The notes under the pieces: generated by a model | The model's database searches: none | What the model was told of the DNA's origin: nothing | The model's input: only the letters and a program-made list of their open reading frames with translations | Shown: in pieces, positions 1-11,200 of the stretch | How positions within the stretch are numbered: position 1 is the stretch's first letter | How the letters are laid out: the number at the start of each line of letters is the position of its first letter | Program-made: the position numbers and the translations under genes | From: Liolophura sinensis | Lineage: Eukaryota > Mollusca > Polyplacophora > Chitonida > Chitonidae | DNA: 64,000 bases | Assembly (NCBI RefSeq): GCF_032854445.1 | Contig: NW_027017953.1 | Coordinates: forward strand, 252,501 to 316,500 | Reading direction: 5' to 3'

Positions 1-1340
1 GGTATATACTTTCTAATGCTGTGATTAGTGGAGCACACAGGTTAACAGTAATGGTATATACTCTCTAACGCTGTGATCAGTGGAGCACACAAGTTAACAG
101 TAATGGTATATACTCTCTAACGCTGTGATCAGTGGAGCACACAGGTTAGCAGTAATGGTATATACTTTCTAACGCTGTGATCAGTGGAGCACACAAGTTA
201 ACAGTAATGGTATATACTCTCTAACGTTGTGATCAGTGGAGCACACAGGTTAGCAGTAATGGTATATACTTTCTAATGCTGTGATCAGTGGAGCACACAA
301 GTTAACAGTAATGGTATATACTCTCTAACGCTGTGATCAGTGGAGCACACAGGTTAGCAGCAATAGTATATACTTTCTAACGCTGTAATCAGTGGAGCAC
401 ACAGGTTAACAGTAATGGTATATACTCTCTAACGCTGTGATCAGTGGAGCACACAAGTTAACAGTAATGGTATATACTCTCTAACGCTGTGATCAGTGGA
501 GCACACAGGTTAGCAGTAATGGTATATACTTTCTAACGCTGTGATCAGTGGAGCACACAGGTTAGCAGTAATGGTATATACTCTCTAACGCTGTGATCAG
601 TGGATCACACAGGTTAACAGTAATGGTATATACTTTCTAATGCTGTGATCAGTGGAGCACACAGGTTAGCAGTAATGGTATATACTTTCTAATGCTGTGA
701 TCAGTGGAGCACACAGGTTAGCAGTAATGGTATATACTCTCTAACGCTGTGATCAGTGGAGCACACAGATCAGCAGTAATGGTACATACTTTCTAACACT
801 GTGATCAGTGGAGCACACAGGTTAACAGTACTAGTTTATACTTTCTAATGCTGTGATCAGTGGAGCACACAGGTTAACAGTACTAGTTTATACTTTCTAA
901 TGCTGTGATCAGTGGAGCACACAGATCAGCAGTAATGGTATATACTTTCTAACGCTGTGATCAGTGGATCACACAGATCAGCAGTAATGGTATATACTCT
1001 CTAACGCTGTGAACAGTGGAGCACACAGGTTAGCAGTAATGGTATATACTTTCTAATCCTGTGATCAGTGGAGCACACAGGTAGTTTATACTTTCTAATG
1101 CTGTGATCAGTGGAGCACACAGGTTAGCAGTAATGGTATATACTCTCTAACGCTGTGATCAGTGGAGCACACAGGTTAACAGTAATGGTATATACTTTCT
1201 AACGCTGTGATCAGTGGAGCACACAGGTTAACAGTAATGGTATATACTTTCTAATGCTGTGATCAGTGGAGCACACAGATCAGCAGTAATGGTACATACT
1301 TTCTAACACTGTGATCAGTGGAGCACACAGGTTAACAGTA
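1..1340. repeat. 52-bp minisatellite, about 26 copies
   Basis: The repeated unit has the cores GTGATCAGTGGAGCACACAG and AATGGTATATACTTTCTAA. The array begins before the window. Copies differ by single substitutions (TTCTAATGCT or CTCTAACGCT; GGTTAGC, GGTTAAC or AGATCAGC). Confidence 0.95.
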
Positions 1341-1638
1341 ATTATTTTGACGTGATATACATGCCCATATTACAAGAACTGCTTACCCTAAACTCACGGT
1401 GGCACTGCTGTATCTCATGGTCAGAGGGTGAATTATTCCCCTGTGATGAAAAAGCAAAACACAACATCATAAACTCTAGCAATCTAGTCAAACAAGGCAT
1501 AACTATCATAAAAAGAATTTTGTATAAATATTAGTAACTGTTACTATTCAAATATTCTGTTGTCATTGGCACTTTTATTGTATTTCTAAAAATTCTCCTC
1601 AGTGCGTCAAGCTCCCCATACTCCTGATTTCATTTTGG

Positions 1639-1669
<31 letters not shown>

Positions 1670-1831
1670 GTGTGTGTGTAGTACAAGAGAAGTTTGAGCA
1701 AATACAGCATAAAGGATGGCGGTATCAGAAGTTTTAATGTAACTAGACTGGTATTCTGCTTCTTACCTGTGTAAATAGTGAATCAGAAACATGGCAAGGA
1801 ACACAAAGTTGAGAGGTCCTCTTACACTGCC
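1341..1831. other. Non-repetitive spacer with a short TA/TG microsatellite
   Basis: I see no gene here. A (TA)n/(TG)n simple repeat lies at about 1640-1680. Confidence 0.6.
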
Positions 1832-2845
1832 ATACAGGAAAAACACCTACAAAATACCACATGCCATACAGGAAAACACCTACAAAATACCACATGCCAT
1901 ACAGGAAACACCTACAAAATACCACATGCCATACAGGAAAAACACCTACAAAATACCACATGTCATACAGGAAAATACCTACAAAATACCACATGTCATA
2001 CAGGAAAAACACCCACAAAATACCACATGTCATACAGGAAAATAGGGCCTACCTACAAAATACCACATGCCATACAGGAAAGCACCTACAAAAAACCACA
2101 TGCCATACAGGAAAGCACCTACAAAATACCACATGCCATACAGAAAAACACCTACAAAATACCACATGTCATACAGGAAAATACCTACAAAATACCATAT
2201 GCTGTACAGGAAAACACCTACAAAATACCACATGCCATACAGGAAAATACCTACAAAATACCACATGCCATATAGGAAAGCACATACAAAATACCACATG
2301 CCACTTAGGAAAAAATCTACAAAATACCACATGCCATACAGGAAAACACCTACAAAATACCACATGTCATGCAGGAAAACACCACATGCCACACAAGAAA
2401 AACATCTACAAAATACCACATGCCATACAGGAAAACACCTACAAAATACCACATGCCATATAGGAAAATACCACATGCCACACAAGAAAAACATCCACAA
2501 AATACCAAAAGCCATACAGGAAAATACCTACATGTACATAATACCACATGCCATACAGGAAAACACCTAAAAAAATACCACATGCCATACAAGAAAAACA
2601 TCCACAAAATACCAAAAGTCATACAGAAGAAACACCTACAAAATACCACATGCCATACAGGAAAACACATAAAAAATACCACATGTCATACAAGAAAAAC
2701 ATCCACAAAATGCCAAAAGTCACACAAGAACACCTACAAAATACCACATGCCATGCAGTAAAAACACATAAAAAATACCACATGTCATTAAAGAAAAGCA
2801 TCTACAAAATACCAAAAGCCATACAGGAAAAACACCTACAGCCAG
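1832..2845. repeat. 33-34-bp minisatellite, about 30 copies
   Basis: The unit contains ACACCTACAAAATACCACAT and GCCATACAGGAAA. Copies vary in length by 1-3 bp and a few are truncated. Frames are open on both strands only because the unit lacks stops. Confidence 0.93.
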
Positions 2846-2867
2846 AGCATGATGCTCAAACACCTAC

Positions 2868-3633
2868 AAAATACCACAGTCATGGCATGCTCAAACACCT
2901 ACAAAATACATCAGCCATAGCATGTTCAAACATCAACAACATACAACAGCCACAGCATGCTCAAACATCAACAACATACAACAGCCACAGCATGCACAAA
3001 CACCAACAACATACAACAGCCACAGCATGCTCAAACACTAACAATATACAACAGCCAAAACATGCTCAAATACCTACAACATAAAACAGCCAAAACATGC
3101 TCAAACACCTACAACATACAACAGCCACAGCATGCTCAAACATCTACAACATACAACAGCCACAGCATGCTCAAACACCTACAACATACAACAGCCACAG
3201 CATGCTCAAACACTTACAACATACAACAGCCACAGCATGCTCAAACACTAACAACATACAACAGCCACAGCATGCTCAAACACCTACAACATACAACAGC
3301 CACAGCATGCTCAAAACACCAACACCATACAACAGCCAAAACATGCTCAAACACTAACAATATACAACAGCCACAGCATGCTCAAACACCTACAACATAC
3401 AACAGCCAAAAACATGCTCAAAACACCTACAACATACAACAGCCAAAACATGCTCAAACACCTACAACATACAACAGCCACAGCATGCTCAAACACCTAC
3501 AACATACAACAGCCACAGCATGCTCAAACACCTACAACATACAACAGCCACAGCATGCTCAAAACACCTACAACATACAACAGCCACAGCATGCTCAAAC
3601 ACCTACAACATACAACAGCCACAACATGCTCAA
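2868..3633. repeat. 35-bp minisatellite, about 22 copies
   Basis: The unit core is CATGCTCAAACACCTACAAC followed by ATACAACAGCCACAG. It shares AAACACCTACAAMATAC with the preceding 33-34-bp array, with intermediate units at 2860-2930. Confidence 0.93.
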
Positions 3634-3957
3634 CCTGACGTAAAGAGATAATCATGAAAAATGATGCCACGATGCTCATAAATTCTCCGCAAGTGAGTTT
3701 AACATGTAAAGAAGTTAAAAAGATTGTCAAGTCCCAAATGTGAAAAAAAAAATGTGTGAAAATGTTAACAGTACTGGGAAAAGTGGATTACAAATAAATT
3801 ATGTCTCCTTAAACAACTACAACATAGGTCCAGCTGAATTCGTAGATTGCACAACCCCAACATTTTGTGTAAGTGTCTACCATAAAACAGTTCACAACAT
3901 TTTACTTTTGTTGGTACATTGCAACTGTTGGAGACCTGTACAAAAGTGCATCCTATA
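3634..3957. other. Unique sequence without a recognisable gene
   Basis: There are short frames only, no splice-flanked coding block and no repeats. Confidence 0.5.
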
Positions 3958-4230
3958 TGAGTAAACCGGTTTCAAACAGCTAGTAAAACAATTATCTATT
4001 AACAAAAGCCTATACAACATCAATTCCTTTTGATAAAAGAAGAGTATATGAGTAACCGATTTCAAACAGCTAGTAAAACAATTATCTATTAACCAAAAGC
4101 CTATACAACATCAATTCCTTTTGATAAAAGAAGAGTATATGAGTAAACCGATTTCAAACAGCTAGTAAAAACAATTATCTATTAACAAAAACCTATACAA
4201 CATCAATTCCTTTTGATATAAGAAGATACC
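3958..4230. repeat. 91-bp tandem repeat, three copies
   Basis: GATTTCAAACAGCTAGTAAA recurs at 91-bp spacing with ATCAATTCCTTTTGATAAAA in each copy. Confidence 0.85.
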
Positions 4231-4627
4231 TATATGTTTTTTTTATAAAACCTGTGGGTTTCACAAAACTGACTATAGTTGCAAAAGGATACAAGACATA
4301 GGATAGACAGGCAGACACCAAAGTGCTTTTAGTGCATCAGTCACCCTCACTGGAAAATCAGTTTGACAACACCAGTTTGATGTTTGCTAAACAACATTCT
4401 GCCTCTAAGATATACATTTGCCACAGTCCAGTCATTTTGAATTACTCTTTGAGTGCTTTTGCTATCACTTCTTAACTATCAATCATGGAATGCTAAATCA
4501 AAAATGTTGGTTTCCCTTAGTCTGGAAGAGGATGTGCAGACTCACAGGAGAGTGACAGAACAGAAATGTAAGACAAGTTATACAATGTATTCTGGAAACA
4601 AACCTAAAATGCTCACATATTATTTAT
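4231..4627. other. Unique AT-rich sequence, nothing recognised
   Basis: No tandem repeat and no exon-like block is visible. Confidence 0.5.
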
Positions 4628-4855
4628 GCCTTATTTATTTATTTATTTGATTGGTGTTTTACGCTGTACTCAAGAATATTTCAATTATACGACCATGGCC
4701 AGCATTATGGTGGGAGGAAACCGGGCAGAGTCCGGGGGAAACCCACGCCCCATCTGCAGGTTGCTGGCAGACCTTCCCACATACGGCCGGAGAGGAAGCC
4801 AGCATGAGCTGGACCTGAACTCACAGCGACCGCATTGGTGAGAGACTCCTGGGTT
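4628..4855 (-). mobile_element. tRNA-derived SINE, minus orientation
   Basis: On the minus strand it carries a box-B-like GTGAGTTCAGGTCCAGCTC, then TGCTGGCTTCCTCTCCGGCC, a GC-rich middle with CCCGGTTTCCTCCCACCATA, TGAAATATTCTTGAGTAC, and a tail CAAATAAATAAATAAATAA. The same element recurs at 19498, 32085, 33750 and 63650. The tRNA-like head is incomplete here (no clear box A). Confidence 0.85.
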
Positions 4856-5004
4856 AAAGGCTGATATCATGTTTTTTTTACATTCTGTTGCCTAGATAAA
4901 AGCTGTCACTGTCATGACATAACTGACATACTGCTTGCTTTAATAGATGAGGTCCCACTTCTCATAGCCTCACTGATCTCACTTTATGTCAGTCACAGTC
5001 ATGT

Positions 5005-5164
5005 AACAGGGGAGGTAACTCCTAGCAGGCCTGTTGATTTCCTGTTCACCAGAACCTCACAACCACACAAGTGATCGTCTGATAATGAAGAACAGGGGAG
5101 GTAACTCAGAGCAGGCCTGTTGATTTCCTGTTCACAAGGCACTCACAACACACAAGCGATTGTC
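5005..5164. repeat. 86-bp tandem repeat, two copies, running into the assembly gap
   Basis: AACAGGGGAGGTAACTC recurs at 5005 and 5091, each followed by GCAGGCCTGTTGATTTCCTG. The second copy is cut by the N run. Confidence 0.8.
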
Positions 5165-5364
5165 NNNNNNNNNNNNNNNNNNNNNNNNNNNNNNNNNNNN
5201 NNNNNNNNNNNNNNNNNNNNNNNNNNNNNNNNNNNNNNNNNNNNNNNNNNNNNNNNNNNNNNNNNNNNNNNNNNNNNNNNNNNNNNNNNNNNNNNNNNNN
5301 NNNNNNNNNNNNNNNNNNNNNNNNNNNNNNNNNNNNNNNNNNNNNNNNNNNNNNNNNNNNNNNN
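5165..5364. other. Assembly gap, 200 N
   Basis: Exactly 200 unresolved bases lie between two different tandem repeats. The round number suggests a placeholder rather than a measured size. Confidence 0.99.
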
Positions 5365-5384
5365 ACAGAGGGTTTGTGTACACT

Positions 5385-6195
5385 GTACAGGTAGGTTAAA
5401 TATATTGGACAGGTGGCGTAGTGGTATTGGACAGGCAGGTTAAATGTACTGAACAGGTGAGGTACAGGTACTGGACAAGTGAGGTAGAGGTACTGGACAG
5501 GCAGGTTAAATGTACTTGAACAGGTGAGGTACAGGTACTGGACAAGTGAGGTAGAGGTCCTGGACAGGCAGGTTAAATGTAACTGAACAGGTGACGTAAC
5601 AGGTACTGGACAAGTGAGGTAGAGGTACTGGACAGGTGTTGTTAAATGTACTGCACAGGTGGGTAGAGGTACTGGACAAGTGGGGTACATTAATTGATTC
5701 AGGTAGGGTAAATGTACTGGACAGGTGGGGGTACAAGGTACTGGACAAGTGGATACATTAACTGGTCAGGTAGGGTAAATGTACTGGACAGGTGAGGTTA
5801 CAGGTACTGGACAAGTGGATACACTAACTGGTCAGGTAGGGTAAATGTACTGGGACAGGTGGGGTACTGGTACTGGACAAGTGGGTACATTAACTGGTCA
5901 GGTAGGGTAAATGTACTGGACAGGGGTGGGGTACAGGTACTGGACAAGTGGGTACATTAACTGGTCAGGTAGGGTAAATGTACTGGACAGGTGGTGTACA
6001 GGTACTGGACAAGTGGGTACACTAACTGGTCAGGTAGGGTAAATATACTGGACAGGTGGGGTATAGGCACTGGACAAGTGGGTACATTAACTGGTCAGGT
6101 AGGGGTAAATGTGCTGGACAGGTGGTGGTACAGGTTACTGGACAAGTGGGTACACTAACTGGTCAGGTAGGGTAAATGTACTGGACAGGTGGGGT
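5385..6195. repeat. About 65-bp minisatellite, about 12 copies
   Basis: The unit includes GTAAATGTACTGGACAGGTG, ACAGGTACTGGACAAGTG and, in later copies, TACATTAACTGGTCAGGTAG. The first five copies are a shorter variant. Subrepeats of about 20 bp (TACTGGACARGTG) suggest it grew from a smaller unit. Confidence 0.92.
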
Positions 6196-6647
6196 GTCAA
6201 AATGCTTAAATTTAGCACTTACAAATTTGGTTGTATTTTGTACATGGCCTTTCATTGCACTATTGTTTGGAAGTATTTTGTCATATATATAGTTAGTTTC
6301 GCCTCAGAAGCGATCGTTTTCATTACCAGTTATTTCCCCCATGATCATGTAAATATTATAAGAACTCCCTTTTGGCTGTTTCCAAACTGTTTAATATTCT
6401 ACAGCAGGGTAGAAGAATCACACATAGACAAGACTCAATCACATTGGTCAGCGTCCCCCAGCATCGTCAGTAATGACCCTTAATGGTCCTGGAAGGTTTA
6501 AAAGCAGATGTGTTGACCATCCTAAGCATTTAATAATGAAACTTCTACTGTGGCCTAGCTCTGGCCTGTCAGCCTCTTATTTTCTGCCTCCCACCCATCC
6601 CTTTTTCTTCTTTCTTTCCTTTATGCTAGTTTTTGTTGGTTCACTGA
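6196..6647. other. Unique sequence, no gene recognised
   Basis: An open frame across 6109-6483 begins inside the repeat and lacks homology I can recognise. No splice-flanked block is visible. Confidence 0.45.
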
Positions 6648-7080
6648 TAGAACTAGGTGTACAGTAAATGCATTGATAGGCCTACGTGTACAGTCAGTGT
6701 ATTGATAGGCATGCGTTGTACAGTCAATGCACTGATAGGCCCACGTGTACAGTCAATGCATTGATAGGCCTACATGTACAGTTAGTGCATTGATAGGCCT
6801 ACATGTACAGTTAGTGCATTGATAGGCCTACGTGTACAGTCAATGCATTGATAGATCTATGGGCAAAGTCAGTGCATTGATAGACCTACTTGTACAGTCA
6901 ATGCATTGATAGATCTATGGGCAAAGTCAGTGCATTGACAGATCCATGGGCAAAGTCAGTGGCATTGATAGACCTACTTGTACAGTCAATGCTTTGATAG
7001 AGCCTATGTGTACAATCAATGCACTGATACATCTATGAGCACAGTCAATGCATTGATAGGCCTACATCAACAGCCAATGT
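6648..7080. repeat. 29-bp minisatellite, about 14 copies
   Basis: The unit core is GCATTGATAGGCCTACGTGT followed by ACAGTCA, with a subgroup reading GATCTATGGGCAAAGTCAG. Confidence 0.92.
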
Positions 7081-7154
7081 ATATATATTTTTTCCCAACA
7101 CCATTAAACTATATTCCCTTATACTTTTGTTTTTTTTGTTGTCACTTGTAGATT

Positions 7155-7252
7155 AATTGAACTTGACAGGTCGGGCAAAGGTATTGGACAGGTGGGGGTG
7201 AACAGGTGGGGTAAATGTACTGGACATATCGGGTTAAATGTACTGGCAGGTG
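7155..7252. repeat. Displaced copies of the 5385-6195 minisatellite
   Basis: GGTATTGGACAGGTGGG and GGTAAATGTACTGGACA match the array about 1 kb upstream. The intervening 29-bp array and unique DNA are unrelated. Confidence 0.75.
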
Positions 7253-7546
7253 GATCATAGATATACTGAGATTGGCAGTGAAGGAAAGCATTGGTGGGCA
7301 AAAAAATTTTCCTCGGTAACAAAAAACTTAGCATCACACTTAAATTCAGTAAACACAGACAATTTATTGGTCCAAAAAACATGGTTAAATACGAATTTGT
7401 TAAATATTTTTAACTTTATAGAAGCTATAATAACAGCATAGCTCCATAATATAACTTAAATGTCTCAAAAGTCCGTTTCCGTAGAGACGCATCCAAGCTA
7501 GGTGCGCATTTTATTAACAACCCTTTCAACAACCACATCACTAAGT

Positions 7547-8218
7547 ATGGCTTCCGTGTTCGTCTTGATAACTTTTGCAGCCAAAAAAGAGCCAAAACCA
7601 AGCTCTCCAAGTAACGAAGCAGAAGACAAATCCTTGTCTTCTGAACTGACTTCGGAAGAGGAATCGATTGCAAAAGCTGACACTGCTCAGGACGAGCCAG
7701 ATGATTCTGACAATGGTGCTACAAAACTTGCGCCAGCAAATTCTTCTTCCGGATCTGAGTCGGAGAGTGAGACCCAATCGAACAAAACTGAAACTGAAAG
7801 TGAACATGGCGACGCCAAGACAGACTCATCTGCCTCTACGAAAGTAGATGAAGTGCACTGTACAGACAGTGCACGCTCAGCGAACGAAAACAAAAGCTCA
7901 AAGAGTGGTGAGATCCAAAATAACACGGAGCTTAAGATTGTGAGAACGGCTGAGGGTGATGTGAAGGTTGATAACAATACCGACACGCTTATACCTCTAA
8001 ATGATGATGGCGGTAATAACAACAAACAAGTCACTTTTCTCCTGGGGGATTCGACGGATGAGGGGAAGCACACAGAGAAGGAAGTGGCTGATCGGCAAGA
8101 AAACAAAGTTGAGATTAGTGAAAAGGACACGTTGACGACTGAGAAAGAACTGCACCCTGACTATGACCGTACAGCCAGTGTGGATGATTACGGGGGAACT
8201 GTCAAGTTAACAGCAGAG
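7547..8218 (+). CDS. Exon 1 (probable): acidic Ser/Thr-rich N-terminus
   Basis: An open frame starts at ATG 7547 ([17 protein letters not shown]), with A at -3 and G at +4, a good animal initiation context. It runs 224 codons to a candidate donor GAG|GTGAAA at 8218/8219 in phase 0, which suits exon 2. The composition is rich in E, D, S, T, K and N and predicts a disordered, acidic segment without membrane spans. The frame is non-repetitive, unlike most of the window. If the donor is not used, the frame continues to TAA at 8306-8308, followed at once by AATAAA (8314-8319), giving a 253-residue product. It could therefore be the first exon of the DUF389 gene, an intronically polyadenylated isoform, or a separate single-exon gene. 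Joining it to exon 2 across a 10.2-kb intron is inference. Confidence 0.5.
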
Positions 8219-11200
8219 GTGAAAGGTTACTTTTGTCTGGATTCAGCTAGGGCAAGAAAACATTTGATGACGGGATATCTACCCAGTGTTACGTATTGTA
8301 ATTATTAAAAATGAATAAACATTAGCCCCTTATGACTCCACCACCTTTTCATATAATGGCCTAGTGTCGTTGGAGTGTCGACGGTAAAGGTGTTAATTCC
8401 GTGCTCATCGAAGGTCCTGGCTGATTCTCTGTTATTGTGCAAGTCTTCTGCAAATAAAATACACTAACATAAAGACCTGCTTTCCGCACTCACCACACCG
8501 TCACAATATGTTCCTACTCATTTTAGAATAGATTTATTATAGCCATGAAGGCATCCATCGCACACACGCCTTGGCAGTTACCGCCATCTTCCCACTGCTC
8601 CACTATATATGTGAAGCAGGACATGTGCAGAGCTGCTCAAGATGGCGGAAGTGGTGTGTTTGCCGTAGAAGTCCTCATGGCTGTAATAAATATTCTAAAA
8701 TTGGTAGGGATGTATGATGGTGGTGCATTGGGTGCAGAAAGCAGGTCTTTATGTTGGTGTTATGTATTTGCACAAAACAGAGAGAAAATCGGCCTGGACA
8801 TTCATTGAGTACGAAATTAACACTGTTGGCATTGAGACTCCAATGGCACCAGGCCAATATGGGAAAAGGAGTTGGAGTGTTTTCAAGGCTAAATTATCAT
8901 ATACATGACTCTAAGTAAAACCATGTGCCCTGCAGTTGGAAGGAGATAAACTACGTTCACAGTAAGCCCTATTCAAACACTCCACGAAAACTCTTTTAAA
9001 TTTACCTGACAAATCACCTGATTAACACCTACAGCCAGACAGTGCATTGTGTTGTGGATTTGAACCATCAACCGTAGTAGTGAATGATTCAATAAGTTTG
9101 CTAACACAAGTCACATGCAGCTAGCTCAGTCAGCCACCAAGGGATGGAGGAAAACAAATTGTTCCCTCTAAGTTGATCACATAAAACTGTCCCAGTTAGG
9201 GTTAGAGCCTAGAAAGTGTGGAGATTTTGATGGCAGTAAGTGGTCAGCGCAACCGTTAGAGCTGAGGAAGTGTGGGGATTTTGATGGCAGTAAGAGGTCA
9301 GCGCGACCGTTAGAGCTGAGGAAGTGTGAGGATTTTGATGGCAGTAAGTGGTCAGCGCGACTGTTAGAGCTGAGGAAGTGTGGGGATTTTGATGGCAGTA
9401 AGTGGTTGATACGACTGTTAGAGCTGAGGAAGTGTCGAGGTTTTGATGGCAGTAAGTGGTGGACATGACTGTTAGAGCCTAGAAAGTGTGGGGATTTTGA
9501 TGGCAGTAAGTGGTCAGCACGACCGTTAGAGCTGAGGAAGTGTGGGGGATTTGATGGCAGTAAGTGGTAGACATGACCGTTAGAGCTGAGGAAGTGTGGG
9601 GGATTTGATGGCAGTAAGTGGTGGACATGACTGTTAGAGCTGAGGAAGTGTGGGGGATTTGATGGCAGTAAGTGGTGGACATGACCGTTAGAGCTGAGGA
9701 AGTGTGGGGGATTTGATGGCAGCAAGTGGTGGACATGACTGTTAGAGCTGAGGAAGTGTGGGGGATTTGATGACAGTAAGTGGTGGACATGACTGTTAGA
9801 GCTGAGGAAGTGTGGAGGTTTTGATGGGAGCAAGTGGTGGACATGACTGTTAGAGCTGAGGAAGTGTGGGGGATTTGATGGCAGCAAGTGGTGGACATGA
9901 CTGTTAGAGCTGAGGAAGTGTGGGGGATTTGATGACAGTAAGTGGTGGACATGACTGTTAGAGCTGAGGAAGTGTGGAGGTTTTGATGGGAGCAAGTGGT
10001 GGACATGACTGTTAGAGCTGAGGAAGTGTGGGGGATTTGATGGCAGCAAGTGGTGGACATGACTGTTAGAGCTGAGGAAGTGTGGGGGATTTGATGGCAG
10101 CAAGTGGTGGACATGACTGTTTGAGCTGAGGAAGTGTGGGGGATTTGATGGCAGTAAGTGGTGGACATGACTGTTAGAGATGAGGAAGTGTGGGGGATTT
10201 GATGGCAGTAAGTGGTGGACATGACTATTTGAGCTGAGGAAGTGTGGGGGATTTGATGGCAGGAAGTGGTTGATATGACTGTTAGAGCTGAGGAAGTGTG
10301 GGTGATTTGATGGCAGTAAGTGGTGGACATGACTGTTAGAGCTGAGGAAGTGTGGAGGTTTTGATGGGAGCAAGTGGTTGATATGACTGTTAGAGCTGAG
10401 GAAGTGTGGGGATTTTGATGGCAGTAAGTGGTTGATACGACTGTTAGAGCTGAGGAAGTGTGGGGATTTTGATGGCAGTGAGTGGTTGATACGACTGTTA
10501 GAGCTGAGGAAGTGTGGGGATTTTGATGGCAGTAAGTGGTTGATATGACTGTTAGAGCTGAGGAAGTGTGGGGATTTTGATAGCAGTAAGTGGTTGATAC
10601 GACTGTTAGAGCTGAGGAAGTGTGAAGGTTTTGATGGCAGTAAGTGGTTGATACGACTGTTAGAGCTGAGGAAGTGTGGGGATTTTGATGGCAGCAAGTG
10701 GTGGACATGACTTTTAGAGCTGAGGAAGTGTGAAGGTTTTGATGGCAGTAAGTGGTTGATACGACTGTTAGAGCTGAGGAAGTGTGAAGGTTTTGATGGC
10801 AGTAAGTGGTTGATACGACTGTTAGAGCTGAGGAAGTGTGAAGGTTTTGATGGCAGTAAGTGGTTGATACGACTGTTAGAGCTGAGGAAGTGTGGGGATT
10901 TTGATGGCAGTAAGTTTTCGATACGACTGTTAGAGCTGAGGAAGTGTGAAGGTTTTGATGGCAGTAAGTGGTCGATACGACTGTTAGAGCTGAGGAAGTG
11001 TGAAGGTTTTGATGGCAGTAAGTGGTTGATATGACTTTTAGAGCTGAGGAAGTGTGGGGATTTTGATGGCAGCAAGTGGTGGACATGACTTTTAGAGCTG
11101 AGGAAGTGTGAAGGTTTTGATGGCAGTAAGTGGTTGATATGACTGTTAGAGCTGAGGAAGTGTGGGGATTTTGATGGCAGTAAGTTTTCGATACGACTGT

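Noticed and set aside
1-1340. CRISPR-like regular repeat
   Set aside because: The 52-bp units are directly adjacent with no unique spacers, so this is a minisatellite in a eukaryotic context.
4628-4855. GC-rich block as a coding exon (71-codon frame)
   Set aside because: The same sequence recurs at four other places with an AAATAAATA tail, so it is a SINE.
8545-8908. Small overlapping ORFs after exon 1
   Set aside because: They are short, overlap one another on both strands, and lack splice sites, recognisable domains or codon structure.
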